Below are positions 26,127 through 35,375 of a stretch of 64,000 nucleotides of DNA, piece by piece. Position numbers and translations under genes: made by a program. The stretch comes from Nakamurella panacisegetis (GTDB taxonomy: Bacteria > Actinomycetota > Actinomycetes > Mycobacteriales > Nakamurellaceae), in assembly GCF_900104535.1 (NCBI RefSeq), contig NZ_LT629710.1, positions 2,232,001 to 2,296,000 on the forward strand, read 5' to 3'. Positions within the stretch are counted from its first letter, which is position 1; each line of letters begins with the position of its first letter. Under the pieces are notes generated by a model that saw only the letters and a program-made list of their open reading frames with translations, was not told the origin of the DNA and searched no databases.

Positions 26127-27467
26127 ATGCCTGATCTGACTCGCGGGGGCAATGCCCCCATCGCCGGTACCAGCCTTCAGGTGGCCGTCGCGGGCGCCCG
26201 CCAGGGCGCGGTTGACCTCATGGTCTTCCAGCTGACGGACACCGGAAAGGTCCGCAGCGACGCCGATTTCATCTTCTTCAACCAACCGGCCTCCCCCGAG
26301 GGGGCGGTCCGGTTGACCGCCGCCGATCGGCTGTCCATCGAGTTGGCCGGCGTGCCGGCCGGGATCGACAAGCTGGCCGTCGCCGTGTCGCTGGACGATT
26401 CCGTCCCGGGTTCGTTGGCCGGGATCGCCGGCCTCGGGGTGACCGTCAGCGGGCCGTCGGACCAGCACTCGGCGCCGGCCGCGGGTCTGACCACCGAACG
26501 AGCGGCCGTGCTGGTCGAGATCTACCGCCGCGGCGGTGCCTGGAAGGTCCGGAACGTGTCGGCGGGCTGGACCGAGGGTCTTTCCGGGCTGGCCAAGGAG
26601 CACGGCGTGAGCGTCGACGACGAGCCGACCCCGGCCCCGCCCGTTCCGACTGCGCCGGTTGCGACTCCGCCCGCACCGCAGGCGGTCCCGCCGGCCCCGG
26701 CCGTCCAAGCCCCGCCAGCGGTCGCCCCACAGGCCGACGGTGTCCGATCCGTTCCCGGCGAGGCCGGCTTGTCCCTCGTCAAACGCGAGAAGCTGGACCT
26801 GCGCAAGCGTGAGGTGGCCAAGGTCCTGATGACCAAGGGCGCGCAGAATGAGCGGGCGCGGATCGTCCTGGTGTTGGACAAGACCGGCTCCATGGCGGAC
26901 GAATACGCGGCCGGAATCGTGCACCGGGTCATCGAGCGCATGGTGCCGGTGGCGATCCAGCTCGATGACGACGGATCCCTCGAGTGCTATCTCTACGCGG
27001 TCAAATTCGCGAAACTGCCGGACATCCGGGTCGAATACCTGGAACGCTGGATGGCCGATTTCATTCACATGAGCGGCGTCCATCAGGGCATCAACTACCG
27101 GGACATCGGCGGATACAACGACGAGATTCCGATCATGAACGAAATCATCAATTCCCTGGCCGGACAACAGGGTCCGACTCTGGTGCTGTTCTTCACCGAC
27201 GGCGGGTTCACCAAGAAGAAGGAAATCACCAACCTCATCAAGAAGGCGTCGGGTCTGCCTGCCTTCTGGCAGTTCGTCGGCATCGGGAACAACAACTTCG
27301 GGGTGCTGACCAAGTTGGACGAGATGACCGGGCGGACGGTGGACAACGTCGGCTTCTTCCCCGTCACGGACATCGATCGAATCGACGACGGAGAGCTGTA
27401 CCGCCGCTTGCTGCACGAATTTCCCGACTGGCTCCGTTCGGCCCGAGCGGCCGGTATTTTGCGCTAG
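26127..27467 (+). CDS. TerD-VWA fusion protein (TerF-like)
   Basis: 446 residues. Residues 1-160 are a TerD domain closely matching the protein encoded at 24962 ('DLMVFQLTDTGKVRSDADFI', 'FFNQPASPEGAVRL'). A Pro/Ala linker follows, then from about 215 a von Willebrand A domain of the TerF type: 'LVKREKLDLRKREVAKVLM', the metal-ion site 'DKTGSM' at 251-256, 'PTLVLFFTDGGFTKKKEI' and 'FWQFVGIGNNNFGVL'. Such proteins combine calcium sensing with metal-dependent protein assembly. ATG 26127 matches the paralogue's N-terminus. Confidence 0.92.
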   Translation: MPDLTRGGNAPIAGTSLQVAVAGARQGAVDLMVFQLTDTGKVRSDADFIFFNQPASPEGAVRLTAADRLSIELAGVPAGIDKLAVAVSLDDSVPGSLAGIAGLGVTVSGPSDQHSAPAAGLTTERAAVLVEIYRRGGAWKVRNVSAGWTEGLSGLAKEHGVSVDDEPTPAPPVPTAPVATPPAPQAVPPAPAVQAPPAVAPQADGVRSVPGEAGLSLVKREKLDLRKREVAKVLMTKGAQNERARIVLVLDKTGSMADEYAAGIVHRVIERMVPVAIQLDDDGSLECYLYAVKFAKLPDIRVEYLERWMADFIHMSGVHQGINYRDIGGYNDEIPIMNEIINSLAGQQGPTLVLFFTDGGFTKKKEITNLIKKASGLPAFWQFVGIGNNNFGVLTKLDEMTGRTVDNVGFFPVTDIDRIDDGELYRRLLHEFPDWLRSARAAGILR

Positions 27468-27537
27468 TAACCGATCTGGGGAGACTCCCAGGGGTCAGGT
27501 GTAGCTTGGCGTTGCCCTGGAGCGGAAGGCGGGACGC

Positions 27538-28401
27538 ATGACGGTGAACGCGGGACTTCCGCAGGTGGCGCTGGACCGCATTGCCCGGGCCCGCGCCTCC
27601 GGTGTGCGCACTTCCCTGCTGTCCGTGCCGAGTGCTGCCAGTGCTCGTTCGGTCGGCCTCAATCCGGTCGGTGAGGTGATGGGCTGCATCGTCCAACACC
27701 TCGGATGGCAGGGTTGGGCCGGATGCGGCTACTGGGGCAACAACTATCGGCAGGCCCGGGTCACGACCTTCGGCAGCTACGCCCCGTACGTCGACTCGGT
27801 CCGTCATGGCTACGACACGGCGCTGCAGCGACTCGCGACCGAGGCGACGATGCTGGGTGCGGACGGCGTCATGGACGTGCGGATCACGGTGACCCACCTG
27901 GGCAACGACAATCACGAGTTCGTCGCGCTGGGCAGCGCGGTCCGATTGGGACAGGAGCGATCCGGGGCGGACGCCGTTCCCAAGGTCCTCGCGACGCCGT
28001 TCCTCACCGACCTGTCCGGGGCCGATGTGTGCAAGCTGATGCGCAACGGGTGGATTCCGACGTCCATCGTCTACGGCATCGCCCTGGCCGTCCGGCACGA
28101 CGACTGGCAGACCTACGCCCAATCCCGGAGCTGGGTGAACACGGAGGTATCCGGGTTCACCGAGCTGACGAACCTGGTCCGGCACCAGGCTCGGCAGAAG
28201 GTCACCGCACACGCGGCGGCCAAGGCGGCCGAGGGTGTGCTGATCACCGGATCGAGCATGCGGGTCTGGGAGCAGGAACCGTCGGACGGGCACCGGGACC
28301 ACTTGGCCGAGGCCCGGATGTTCGGTACCGGCATCGTCGCCTTCGCCCGCCCCGGCGTGAAACCCCGGCCGACCTCCCTTTCGTTCCTTCCCCTGCGATG
28401 A
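27538..28401 (+). CDS. Double YbjQ-like domain protein A
   Basis: 287 residues with two copies of a YbjQ/UPF0145-like fold. Copy one has 'GLNPVGEVMGCIVQHLGWQG', 'GYDTALQRLATEATMLGADG' and 'VALGSAVRL'; copy two has 'LTDLSGADVCKLMRNGWIP' and 'AAKAAEGVLITGSSMRVW'. The pattern of a small hydrophobic strand, a helix 'A...L...A..LGADGV' and 'V...GTAV' is typical of this family, which forms oligomers and is described as putatively heavy-metal binding. It follows the TerD-VWA gene by 70 bp and is paralogous to the next gene. Confidence 0.78.
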   Translation: MTVNAGLPQVALDRIARARASGVRTSLLSVPSAASARSVGLNPVGEVMGCIVQHLGWQGWAGCGYWGNNYRQARVTTFGSYAPYVDSVRHGYDTALQRLATEATMLGADGVMDVRITVTHLGNDNHEFVALGSAVRLGQERSGADAVPKVLATPFLTDLSGADVCKLMRNGWIPTSIVYGIALAVRHDDWQTYAQSRSWVNTEVSGFTELTNLVRHQARQKVTAHAAAKAAEGVLITGSSMRVWEQEPSDGHRDHLAEARMFGTGIVAFARPGVKPRPTSLSFLPLR

Positions 28402-28438
28402 CCGATCTCCGATGACCGATCCACGATGACCCGACCCC
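28397..28438. repeat. Three tandem 14-bp repeats
   Basis: Units begin at 28397, 28411 and 28425 and share GATGACC; the first two share GATGACCGATC. They span the stop of one YbjQ-like gene and the gap before the next. Each contains an ATGA start/stop overlap motif, so they may be a slippage product. Confidence 0.55.
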
Positions 28439-28466
28439 TTGTCATGACCCCACCGAAGGACCATTG

Positions 28467-29300
28467 ATGACCATCGAGCACGACGCTCTCGGAATCCCGC
28501 AGGACGCTCTGCGCCGGCTGGCCTCCATGCGCCCCGGCCAGCCCACCGCGATGTTCACGTCCGACCTGTCGGTCAACGAATTCCTGCTGGTCCGCGAGGC
28601 CGGGTTCCGGCCGCTGGGGTTGGTCTTCGGCTCCAGCATCTATCACGTCGGCTTCCAGGCCGGGCGCTGGAGCCAGAACCAGGAGCTGGGCACCCTGTCC
28701 GGTGCCATGTACCACGCGCGGGAACTGGCGATGACCCGGATGGAGGCCGAGGCCGACGTGCTCGGCGCGGACGGCGTGGTCGCCGTCCGCCTGGAGATCG
28801 AGTTCAAGGAGTTCGGCTCCGACCTCGCCGAATTCACCGCCGTCGGAACGGCCGTCAAGGCCGACACCGCGACGGCCCCCGATGGTTTCGGCTGGAAGCC
28901 GAACACCGGGAAGCCGTTCACGTCGGACCTGTCGGGTCAGGATTTCTGGACCCTGCTGCAGGCCGGGTACGCACCGCTCGGCATGGTGATGGGCACCTGC
29001 GTCTATCACATCGCCCATCAGCGGTTCGGGCAGATGTTCTCCAACATCGGCCAGAACGTGGAGATCCCGCAGTTCACCGAGGCGCTGTACGACGCCCGGG
29101 AGCTGGCGATGAGCCGGATGCAGGCCGAGGGCGAGGCGTTGCAGGCCGAGGGCATCGTGGGGGTCAACCTGCTGTCCCTGCCCCACCGATGGGGCGGTCA
29201 CACCACGGAGTTCTTCGCCGTCGGCACGGCCGTACGGCCGCTGCGGGCCGACCACTCGATCCCGACGCCGCAGTTGATGCTGCCTCTGGCCGATCGATGA
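28467..29300 (+). CDS. Double YbjQ-like domain protein B
   Basis: 277 residues, again two YbjQ-like halves: 'TSDLSVNEFLLVREAGFRPL' with 'MTRMEAEADVLGADGVVAV', and 'TSDLSGQDFWTLLQAGYAPL' with 'MSRMQAEGEALQAEGIVGV'. The halves are clearly internal repeats of one another. The ATG has GAAGGA six bases upstream. Its stop overlaps the next start by four bases. Together with protein A it gives the cluster four copies of this domain. Confidence 0.78.
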   Translation: MTIEHDALGIPQDALRRLASMRPGQPTAMFTSDLSVNEFLLVREAGFRPLGLVFGSSIYHVGFQAGRWSQNQELGTLSGAMYHARELAMTRMEAEADVLGADGVVAVRLEIEFKEFGSDLAEFTAVGTAVKADTATAPDGFGWKPNTGKPFTSDLSGQDFWTLLQAGYAPLGMVMGTCVYHIAHQRFGQMFSNIGQNVEIPQFTEALYDARELAMSRMQAEGEALQAEGIVGVNLLSLPHRWGGHTTEFFAVGTAVRPLRADHSIPTPQLMLPLADR

Positions 29301-29743
29301 CTTCCGGCGACGGCGAGTTCGGATCCGCGCAGTCCAGCGGCCTCGGTCCGCTGGGGGACGTGCAGCTGCTGGCCGCGATGCTGCACAACGACCGGAACGA
29401 CGTCGCGTCGTTCGCGCGGGTCCTGACCGGTGCCTTGGGCGAGGCCCTCCCGCGAGGTGTGGTCGAGGTCCAGTACGAGCGTTCGATGGGCGACCGGATG
29501 GCCGGCCGCCCCGGCCGGCCGGTCAGGCTGACCGTGCGCGGGACCGACCGCGAACTGGACCTGGCCGAAGGTCGGCACGGCGCCGTGCAGGCCCAGGTCC
29601 GCAAGGTGGTCGGGGGTGTGGTGATCTCGCGGAAGGAGATCGGCATCGACGAGTGGGTCCGTCAGTTCGCCGCTGAGCTCAGCGCCCAGGCCGCCCAGAA
29701 CGCGGCGGCCCGTCAGGCACTGGCGGCACTGCTCGGTATGTGA
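29297..29743 (+). CDS. Conserved hypothetical, last gene of the Ter-type cluster (148 aa)
   Basis: The ATG overlaps the preceding stop (ATGA), so it is co-translated with the YbjQ-like gene. No signal or membrane segment. It has a helical start 'LLAAMLHNDRNDVASFARVL', a central 'VRLTVRGTDRELDLAEGRHG' strand pair, then 'VVISRKEIGIDEWVRQFAAEL' and an Ala-rich helix at the end. I do not recognise the family. The gene order suggests an adaptor for the YbjQ-like proteins, which is inference only. Confidence 0.7.
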   Translation: MTSGDGEFGSAQSSGLGPLGDVQLLAAMLHNDRNDVASFARVLTGALGEALPRGVVEVQYERSMGDRMAGRPGRPVRLTVRGTDRELDLAEGRHGAVQAQVRKVVGGVVISRKEIGIDEWVRQFAAELSAQAAQNAAARQALAALLGM

Positions 29744-29795
29744 GGGCTCGGCCTCCGTCGGGCCGCCGCCGCTGCCCGGACCGGTGCGAGCGGCG

Positions 29796-30521
29796 TCAGG
29801 GCGAGCGTAGCGCGGCGGCGCGCGCCAGCACGGCGTCGAGCATGGCGGGGGTGAGGCGACCGGTGAAAGTGTTCTGCTGGCTCACGTGGTAGCAGCCAAG
29901 GACAGTCAGGGGTGCTCCGTCCGGGCTCGTCAGCTCGACCTCCGCCCCGTGCCCGAACTTCGGCCGTGGTCGCGGGACCCGCCAGCCCATCGATCCCAAT
30001 GCGGCGAGCAGCGATTGCCAACCGAAGGCCCCGAGCACGAGCGCGACCCGGACGGTCCGGGCGAGAATCCGCAACTCCGCGGCCAAGAACGGCGCGCAGG
30101 TGTCCCGTTCCTGCGGAGTGGGCTTGTTGTCCGGGGGTGCGCAGTGCACCGGTGCGGTGATCCGGACCCCGGTCAACGTCAATCCGTCACCGATGGACAC
30201 CGAATGCGGCTGCGACGCCAGTCCGGCCCGGAACAACGCCGCGAACAGGACGTCGCCGCTGCGGTCCCCGGTGAACATCCGGCCCGTGCGGTTCCCGCCG
30301 TGCGCGGCCGGCGCCAACCCGACCACGGCCAGCCACGCGTCGGCCGGCCCGAATCCGGGAACCGGCCTCCCCCAGTACACCTCGTCGCGGAATGCCGCAC
30401 GCTTCTGCGCCGCGATCTGCTCCCGCCACGCGACGAGCCGGGGGCACGCCCGGCACTCCGCCACGGCCCGGTCCAGCCGGGCCAGTGCGGCGGGCGCACC
30501 CGGATCCGGCTCCGACGTCAT
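29796..30521 (-). CDS. udgB: Uracil-DNA glycosylase, family 5 (UdgB type)
   Basis: 241 residues. A Cys-x2-Cys pair in 'ECRACPRL' near residue 24, together with later Cys in '[20 protein letters not shown]', forms the expected Fe-S cluster ligands. The catalytic motif '[19 protein letters not shown]' lacks the polar catalytic residue of family 1 enzymes, as family 5 does, and '[12 protein letters not shown]' is the late His motif. The enzyme removes uracil or hypoxanthine from DNA. ATG 30521 is the first Met of the family-like sequence. Confidence 0.9.
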   Translation of the reverse strand: MTSEPDPGAPAALARLDRAVAECRACPRLVAWREQIAAQKRAAFRDEVYWGRPVPGFGPADAWLAVVGLAPAAHGGNRTGRMFTGDRSGDVLFAALFRAGLASQPHSVSIGDGLTLTGVRITAPVHCAPPDNKPTPQERDTCAPFLAAELRILARTVRVALVLGAFGWQSLLAALGSMGWRVPRPRPKFGHGAEVELTSPDGAPLTVLGCYHVSQQNTFTGRLTPAMLDAVLARAAALRSP

Positions 30522-30642
30522 CAGCCACCCCTTACGTGAGAAGGCCGACGTTCCCGGGGAAGGCGGAAATACGGCAAACGGGTGTCAGTGTTGTTCTCTG
30601 AGTGATATATGTGAAACGAGTATGACAACTGTGGAGCGATGA

Positions 30643-32037
30643 GTGACCGACCTCGAGCACATCGAACCGGTTGCGCAGCAGGTGCTGCCCAGCCGGGACG
30701 CAAGCGACGCCGGTGGCCGGAGGTGGGTCTGGACCGGTGACGCCGCCGCCGTTGCAGTGCTGGTCATCGCTGCGCTGATCACCGTGTACTCCCATCGTCT
30801 CACCGAGCGGCACGTCGAACGGGCCTGGATCTTCGCGTCGGTGGCCGCCCTGATCCTGCTGGGCCGGGGCATCCGGTTGCGGCGGCCGTTCACCGCCCGC
30901 CACGTCGGTCTGGCCGCCGTCGGCCTGGTCGTGGCCATCGCGGCCGACGCCACCCACTTCGGCCTGATCGGCTTCGTCGCCACCGTACTGGTCGGCTTCG
31001 CCCTGGTCCTGCCGGCCCCCAGCCGGCCCGACCCGGCGATGCTGCATTTCATCATCCCGCTGGTGGACGAGACACCGGACGACCCGTTGGCTCCGTTCGT
31101 CCTGCACTCGCGCAAGAGCTACTTCCTCAATGCGGCCGGTACGGCGGCCGTCGGGTACCGCACCCGCTTCGGTATCGCCGTGGTCGGCGGCGATCCGGTC
31201 GGCGACACGTCCGCTTTCGCCTCGCTGATCGGGGAGTTCACCGCCTTCTGCCGCGGCAACGGCTGGCGCGTGGCCGTGCTCGGTGCGGGCGAGCGCTGCC
31301 GCGATCTGTGGGCCGACCGGAGCGGCGGCGGCCCGGGTCTGCGCTCCGTCGCGTTCGGCCGCGAGGTCGTCCTGGACGTGCAGAATTTCCATCTCAACGG
31401 CCGGCAGTTCCGCAACCTGCGGCAGGCGGTGAACCGTTCGCACAATGCCGGGGTCACCACCGAGGTGCTGGCCGAGGCCGACATCGACGAGCCGCTGCGG
31501 CGCGAGTTGCTGGCCGTGGCCGACGCGGTGGACCGCGGAGATCAGCGGCGCGGTTTCTCGATGATCCTCGACCGGCTCCTCACTGGTGAGATCCCTGGCC
31601 TGTGGCTGGTGATCGCCCGGGACCGCAAGGGGGCGGTGGCCGGGTTCCAGCGGTACGGCACGGCCGACGGCGGCCGGGAGGTGTCGCTGGACGTGCCCTG
31701 CCGCCGGCCCGACGCGCCGAACGGCACCGACGAGCGCATGGCGGTCGACATGGTCGCCTGGGCGCGGCAACGCGGTGCCGTGCACCTGTCGCTGTCGTTC
31801 GCGGCGTTCCCCGAACTGTTCGACGACGCCGCCCGGGGTCGCGTCCGCCAGGCTCTCTACCGCCTGGTCCATCTGGGCGACGGCCTGCTCGAGTTGGAGT
31901 CGCTGTACACCTTCCTGCGCAAGTTCCACGGGCTCGGCCAGCACCGCTACGTGCTGTTCAAGCGCCGGGCGTTCATCCCGTCGCTGGCCGCCATGCTGAG
32001 TCTGGAATTCGGGCCGCACCGGCGCCGTCGAGGCTGA
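30643..32037 (+). CDS. Membrane protein with DUF2156 (LPG synthase C-terminal-like) domain
   Basis: 464 residues. Three or four N-terminal helices ('AAVAVLVIAALITVYS', 'IFASVAALILLGRGI', 'HVGLAAVGLVVAIAADA', 'LIGFVATVLVGFALVL') are followed by a DUF2156 domain from about residue 140: 'FVLHSRKSYFLNAAGTAAVG', 'VVGGDPVGD', 'FHLNGRQFRNLRQAVNRSHN' and 'YTFLRKFHGLGQHRYVLF'. This GNAT-like domain is the catalytic part of lysyl-phosphatidylglycerol synthases, but the N-terminal membrane part here is too short for the flippase. Aminoacyl transfer to a lipid is possible, not proven. GTG start with GGAG six bases upstream. Confidence 0.82.
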   Translation: MTDLEHIEPVAQQVLPSRDASDAGGRRWVWTGDAAAVAVLVIAALITVYSHRLTERHVERAWIFASVAALILLGRGIRLRRPFTARHVGLAAVGLVVAIAADATHFGLIGFVATVLVGFALVLPAPSRPDPAMLHFIIPLVDETPDDPLAPFVLHSRKSYFLNAAGTAAVGYRTRFGIAVVGGDPVGDTSAFASLIGEFTAFCRGNGWRVAVLGAGERCRDLWADRSGGGPGLRSVAFGREVVLDVQNFHLNGRQFRNLRQAVNRSHNAGVTTEVLAEADIDEPLRRELLAVADAVDRGDQRRGFSMILDRLLTGEIPGLWLVIARDRKGAVAGFQRYGTADGGREVSLDVPCRRPDAPNGTDERMAVDMVAWARQRGAVHLSLSFAAFPELFDDAARGRVRQALYRLVHLGDGLLELESLYTFLRKFHGLGQHRYVLFKRRAFIPSLAAMLSLEFGPHRRRRG

Positions 32038-32040
32038 GCC

Positions 32041-32778
32041 GTGCATCTTGACCAGCACTACGTCGATCCACGGGTCGCCGCGATCTACGACACCGCGAAC
32101 GCAGCCCGTCAGGACTTCGACTTCTACCTTGCCCTCGCCCGGGAGTTGAACGCTCGCCACATCATCGACCTGGCCTGCGGCACCGGTGCCCTGGCCGTCG
32201 AGCTGGCCGCGCAGGGCGCGACGGTCACCGGAGTCGACCCGGCGCCGGCCATGCTGGACGTGGCCCGACGGCGTCCGGGTGCCGATCAGGTCCGCTGGTT
32301 GGACGGGGATTCGTCGGCCCTGCCGGCGGCCACGGCCGATCTGGTGGTGATGACCGGCCACGCGGCGCAGGTCTTCCTCACCGACGAGCAGTGGCGCACC
32401 GTGCTGGCCGACTGCGCCCGGGCGCTGCGCCCCGGCGGCGTTCTGGCCTTCGAGACCAGGAATCCGTCGGCTCGCGGCTGGAGGGCCTGGAACCGGACGG
32501 ACAGCCACCGCGCCCATGACGGCCCCGAGGCGTTCGAGACCTGGGTCGAGATCACCGACGTGCGCCCGGACTTCGTCTCGTTCACCGGACACACGGTCTT
32601 CACCGCCGACGGCCGGGTCGTCCTGAGCCCCAGCACCCTGCGGTTCCGGACGTCGGCGCAGGTGCGTACCAGCCTGGCCGACGCCGGCTTCGCGGTTCGT
32701 CAGGTGTTCGGCGATTGGACCCGCGAAGCGGTGACCGATACCGCACCGGAACTCATCTTCGTCGCCGAACGGACCTGA
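32041..32778 (+). CDS. Class I SAM-dependent methyltransferase
   Basis: 245 residues with SAM motif 'HIIDLACGTGALAVELA' near residue 42, 'TVTGVDPAPAMLDVAR' and 'ADLVVMTGHAAQVFL'. The opening 'VDPRVAAIYDTANAARQDFD' and the closing 'REAVTDTAPELIFVAE' are common in a group of actinobacterial methyltransferases of unknown substrate. The GTG lies three bases behind the DUF2156 stop, so the two are one transcript. It ends 10 bp from the convergent acyl-CoA dehydrogenase gene, with no room for a separate terminator. Confidence 0.85.
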   Translation: MHLDQHYVDPRVAAIYDTANAARQDFDFYLALARELNARHIIDLACGTGALAVELAAQGATVTGVDPAPAMLDVARRRPGADQVRWLDGDSSALPAATADLVVMTGHAAQVFLTDEQWRTVLADCARALRPGGVLAFETRNPSARGWRAWNRTDSHRAHDGPEAFETWVEITDVRPDFVSFTGHTVFTADGRVVLSPSTLRFRTSAQVRTSLADAGFAVRQVFGDWTREAVTDTAPELIFVAERT

Positions 32779-32787
32779 GCGCCGAGG

Positions 32788-34638
32788 TCAGAACGCCGCT
32801 TCCGGGATCTCCATGAGCGAGGTGTCGGCGGCTTCCAGGATGGCCCGGCGGGCCGTGATCTCGGGCAGCATGTTGCGCGAGAACCAGTGGGCAACAGCCA
32901 GTTTGCCGTTGTAGAAGTCGACGTCCTTGGCCGAGGCGCCGTTGTCCAGGGCGTGCTGCGCGACCACGGCCTGGCGCAGCAGCAGATATCCGATGAGCAG
33001 GTCGCCGGCGCTCATCAGCAAGGACACCGCGTGTTCGCCGATCTTGTACAGGCTCTTCGGATCCTGGGCCGCGGCCAGGGCGAACCCGACGAGGGAACCC
33101 ACCATCGCCTGGAACTCGGTCAGTGCGGTGTGCAGCAGGGCGAGTTCCTCCTTGTGGCGGCTGCCCTCGGTGCTCTGCGCGGCCAGGAATTCACCGATCT
33201 CCGCGGCGACCACCGAGAGGGCGGCGCCGTTGTCCTTGACGATCTTGCGGAAGAAGAAGTCCTGGGCCTGGATCGCCGTGGTTCCTTCGTAGAGGGTGTC
33301 GATCTTGGCGTCGCGGATGTACTGCTCGATGGGGTAGTCCTGGGTGTACCCCGAGCCGCCGAATACCTGCAGCGACAGGGCCAGGTTCTCGTACGCCCGC
33401 TCCGAGCCGACCCCCTTGACGATGGGCAGCAGTAGATCGTTCACCCGCTTGGCCAGCTTGAGATCGACCGTCTGGGAGACGTCCTTGGCCTCGATGCGGT
33501 CCTGCCAGCCGGCCGTGTACAGGTAGGTGGCCCGCAGGCCTTCGGCATAGGCCTTCTGCCGCATCAGGATCCGGCGGACGTCGGGATGGTGGATGATCGT
33601 CACGCGGGGGGCGGTCTTGTCGCCGGACCGCAGCAGATCGGCGCCCTGCACGCGGATCTTGGCGTAGTCGAGTGCGTTGAGGTAGCCGGTGGACAGGGTG
33701 GCGATGGCCTTGGTGCCGACCATCATCCGGGCGTACTCGATGACGTGGAACATCTGGGCGATGCCGTCGTGCACCTCGCCGACCAGGTATCCGACGGCCG
33801 GGGTGCCGTTGAGGCCGAAGCTGAGTTCGCAGGTGGTGGAGACCTTCAACCCCATCTTGTGCTCGAGCCCGGTGACGAAGGCGCCGTTGCGTTCGCCGAG
33901 CTCGCCGGTCTCGGCGTCGAAGAGGAATTTCGGCACGATGAACAGGCTCAGGCCCTTGGTGCCGGGCCGGGTCTCGACGCCGGGACCCTCCGGGCGGGCC
34001 AGCACCAGATGGACGATGTTCTCGCTCATGTCGTGCTCGGCCGAGGTGATGAATCGCTTGACGCCCTCGAGGTGCCAGCTGCCGTCTTCCTGACGGATGG
34101 CCTTCGTCTTGCCGGCGCCGACGTCACTGCCGGCATCCGGCTCGGTCAGCACCATGGTCGAGGCCCAGAGCTTCTCGATCATGGTCTCGGCCATCTTCTT
34201 CTGCTCGGGCGTGCCGAGCTCGTGGATCAGCTTGGCCGTGTTCGGGCCCGAGCTGTACATCTGGATGGCCGGGTTGGACCCGAGGATCAGTTCGGCGGCG
34301 GCCCAGCGCAGCGATGGCGGGGCCCCGTAGCCGCCGAGGTGGGTCGGCAGTTCCAGACGCCACCAGTCGCCCTCCATCGCCGTGGCGAAGGACTTCTTGA
34401 ACGACTCGGGCATCGTCACCGAGAACGTTTCGGGATGGTAGACCGGCGGATGACGATCGGCGTCGACGAACGAAGCGGCCAGCGGCCCGGCGGCCACCTT
34501 CTCCAACTCGGTCAGCACACCCTGTGCGGTCTCGGCGTCCATCTCGGCGAACGGGGCACGGCCCATGCGGTCGCCGGCACCGAGTACCTCGAAGAGGTTG
34601 AACTCCAGGTCACGGAGGTTGGAACGGTAGTGACTCAC
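32788..34638 (-). CDS. fadE5: Acyl-CoA dehydrogenase, FadE5-like
   Basis: 616 residues, the longer ACAD form seen in mycobacterial FadE5. Flavin and substrate motifs: '[19 protein letters not shown]', '[18 protein letters not shown]', '[20 protein letters not shown]' and the catalytic Glu in '[14 protein letters not shown]'. It introduces the 2,3 double bond in acyl-CoA during beta-oxidation and passes electrons to ETF. The GTG start at 34638 begins '[18 protein letters not shown]', matching FadE5, with GGGAG eight bases upstream. A 14-bp palindrome about 95 bp upstream is nearly identical to one in front of the Fe-S oxidoreductase at 48694. Confidence 0.93.
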   Translation of the reverse strand: MSHYRSNLRDLEFNLFEVLGAGDRMGRAPFAEMDAETAQGVLTELEKVAAGPLAASFVDADRHPPVYHPETFSVTMPESFKKSFATAMEGDWWRLELPTHLGGYGAPPSLRWAAAELILGSNPAIQMYSSGPNTAKLIHELGTPEQKKMAETMIEKLWASTMVLTEPDAGSDVGAGKTKAIRQEDGSWHLEGVKRFITSAEHDMSENIVHLVLARPEGPGVETRPGTKGLSLFIVPKFLFDAETGELGERNGAFVTGLEHKMGLKVSTTCELSFGLNGTPAVGYLVGEVHDGIAQMFHVIEYARMMVGTKAIATLSTGYLNALDYAKIRVQGADLLRSGDKTAPRVTIIHHPDVRRILMRQKAYAEGLRATYLYTAGWQDRIEAKDVSQTVDLKLAKRVNDLLLPIVKGVGSERAYENLALSLQVFGGSGYTQDYPIEQYIRDAKIDTLYEGTTAIQAQDFFFRKIVKDNGAALSVVAAEIGEFLAAQSTEGSRHKEELALLHTALTEFQAMVGSLVGFALAAAQDPKSLYKIGEHAVSLLMSAGDLLIGYLLLRQAVVAQHALDNGASAKDVDFYNGKLAVAHWFSRNMLPEITARRAILEAADTSLMEIPEAAF

Positions 34639-34732
34639 GATGAATCTCCCTGCGGCGATGGTTTGGCACGGGTCGGACGGCCTGGCCGGGCTCGATCGGA
34701 GAGCGATGTTACCGGCGAGTAGGCCCAGGTTA

Positions 34733-34746
34733 TTACTGGTCGGTAA
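34733..34746. promoter_or_regulatory. Palindromic operator upstream of fadE5-like gene
   Basis: On the minus strand the site reads TTACCGACCAGTAA; its counterpart at 48501-48514 reads TTACCGACCGGTAA, 13 of 14 identical. A weaker half-copy, TTACCGGCGAGTA, begins at 34709. Size and symmetry fit a TetR-type regulator of fatty-acid genes. Confidence 0.65.
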
Positions 34747-34854
34747 CTTAGGCAAGGTCGGACGGCCGTGATCGGTCGCCGGCCGCGATGACGGCCGCGT
34801 CGGCGCGCCGCCGGTAGGGTTTGGATCCTCGTTCCCCGCAGGAGAGGAGACGTC

Positions 34855-35286
34855 ATGGACCAGGCACCCGGCCCCGACCGTGACCAAGACCAGTCCGGAG
34901 CCGTTGCTCCGCCACTGGATGCTGAGATCGTCTCCACGGCCGCGCTGGCCGACGCCCCACCGCCGTTGGACGACGACGAGGACGTCGTCGACGCGGAGAT
35001 CGTCGAGATCCCGTCGCTGTCGCCGTATCCGTCGATGCCGGCGCCGGACTACTCCGAAGCCGGAGTGCCGAGCCTGGACTACGTACGGGACAAGATCCAG
35101 GGCCGGCTGGCCACCGCCGCCGGGAGTGCCGAGCTGGCCGCCGCGGAGGCCGAACGTGAGGCCGCCGCCCGGGCGGCGGCGGAGCAGCAGGCGGCGATCA
35201 CCGCCGAGCAGCAGCGCGCCGCCCGCGAACAGGCCGGGCGGGCCAAGCTCGAGGAGATCCGCCGCCAACTGCATCCGGAGACCTGA
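34855..35286 (+). CDS. Acidic coiled-coil protein, hypothetical (143 aa)
   Basis: The ATG has GGAGAGGAG just upstream, a strong ribosome site. Residues 1-75 are acidic and Pro-rich ('[20 protein letters not shown]'), probably disordered; residues 80-140 are Ala/Glu/Arg/Gln-rich with heptad spacing ('[20 protein letters not shown]'), a predicted coiled coil. No enzyme motif or membrane segment. It is divergent from fadE5 and 90 bp ahead of the CoA-transferase. Function unknown. Confidence 0.75.
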   Translation: MDQAPGPDRDQDQSGAVAPPLDAEIVSTAALADAPPPLDDDEDVVDAEIVEIPSLSPYPSMPAPDYSEAGVPSLDYVRDKIQGRLATAAGSAELAAAEAEREAAARAAAEQQAAITAEQQRAAREQAGRAKLEEIRRQLHPET

Positions 35287-35375
35287 GCCATCGGTCACGG
35301 GTGACTGAAGGTTGTCGGGGCGAATATCGCCCCCGGCCGAGCCGCCTGATCTGCCCGCGGTGGCACCATCGGGGC

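Noticed and set aside
24962-29743. Naming the cluster a tellurite-resistance operon
   Set aside because: The domains match TerD/TerF, but terB, terC, terZ and terE-type partners are not seen, and most such clusters have not been linked to tellurite.
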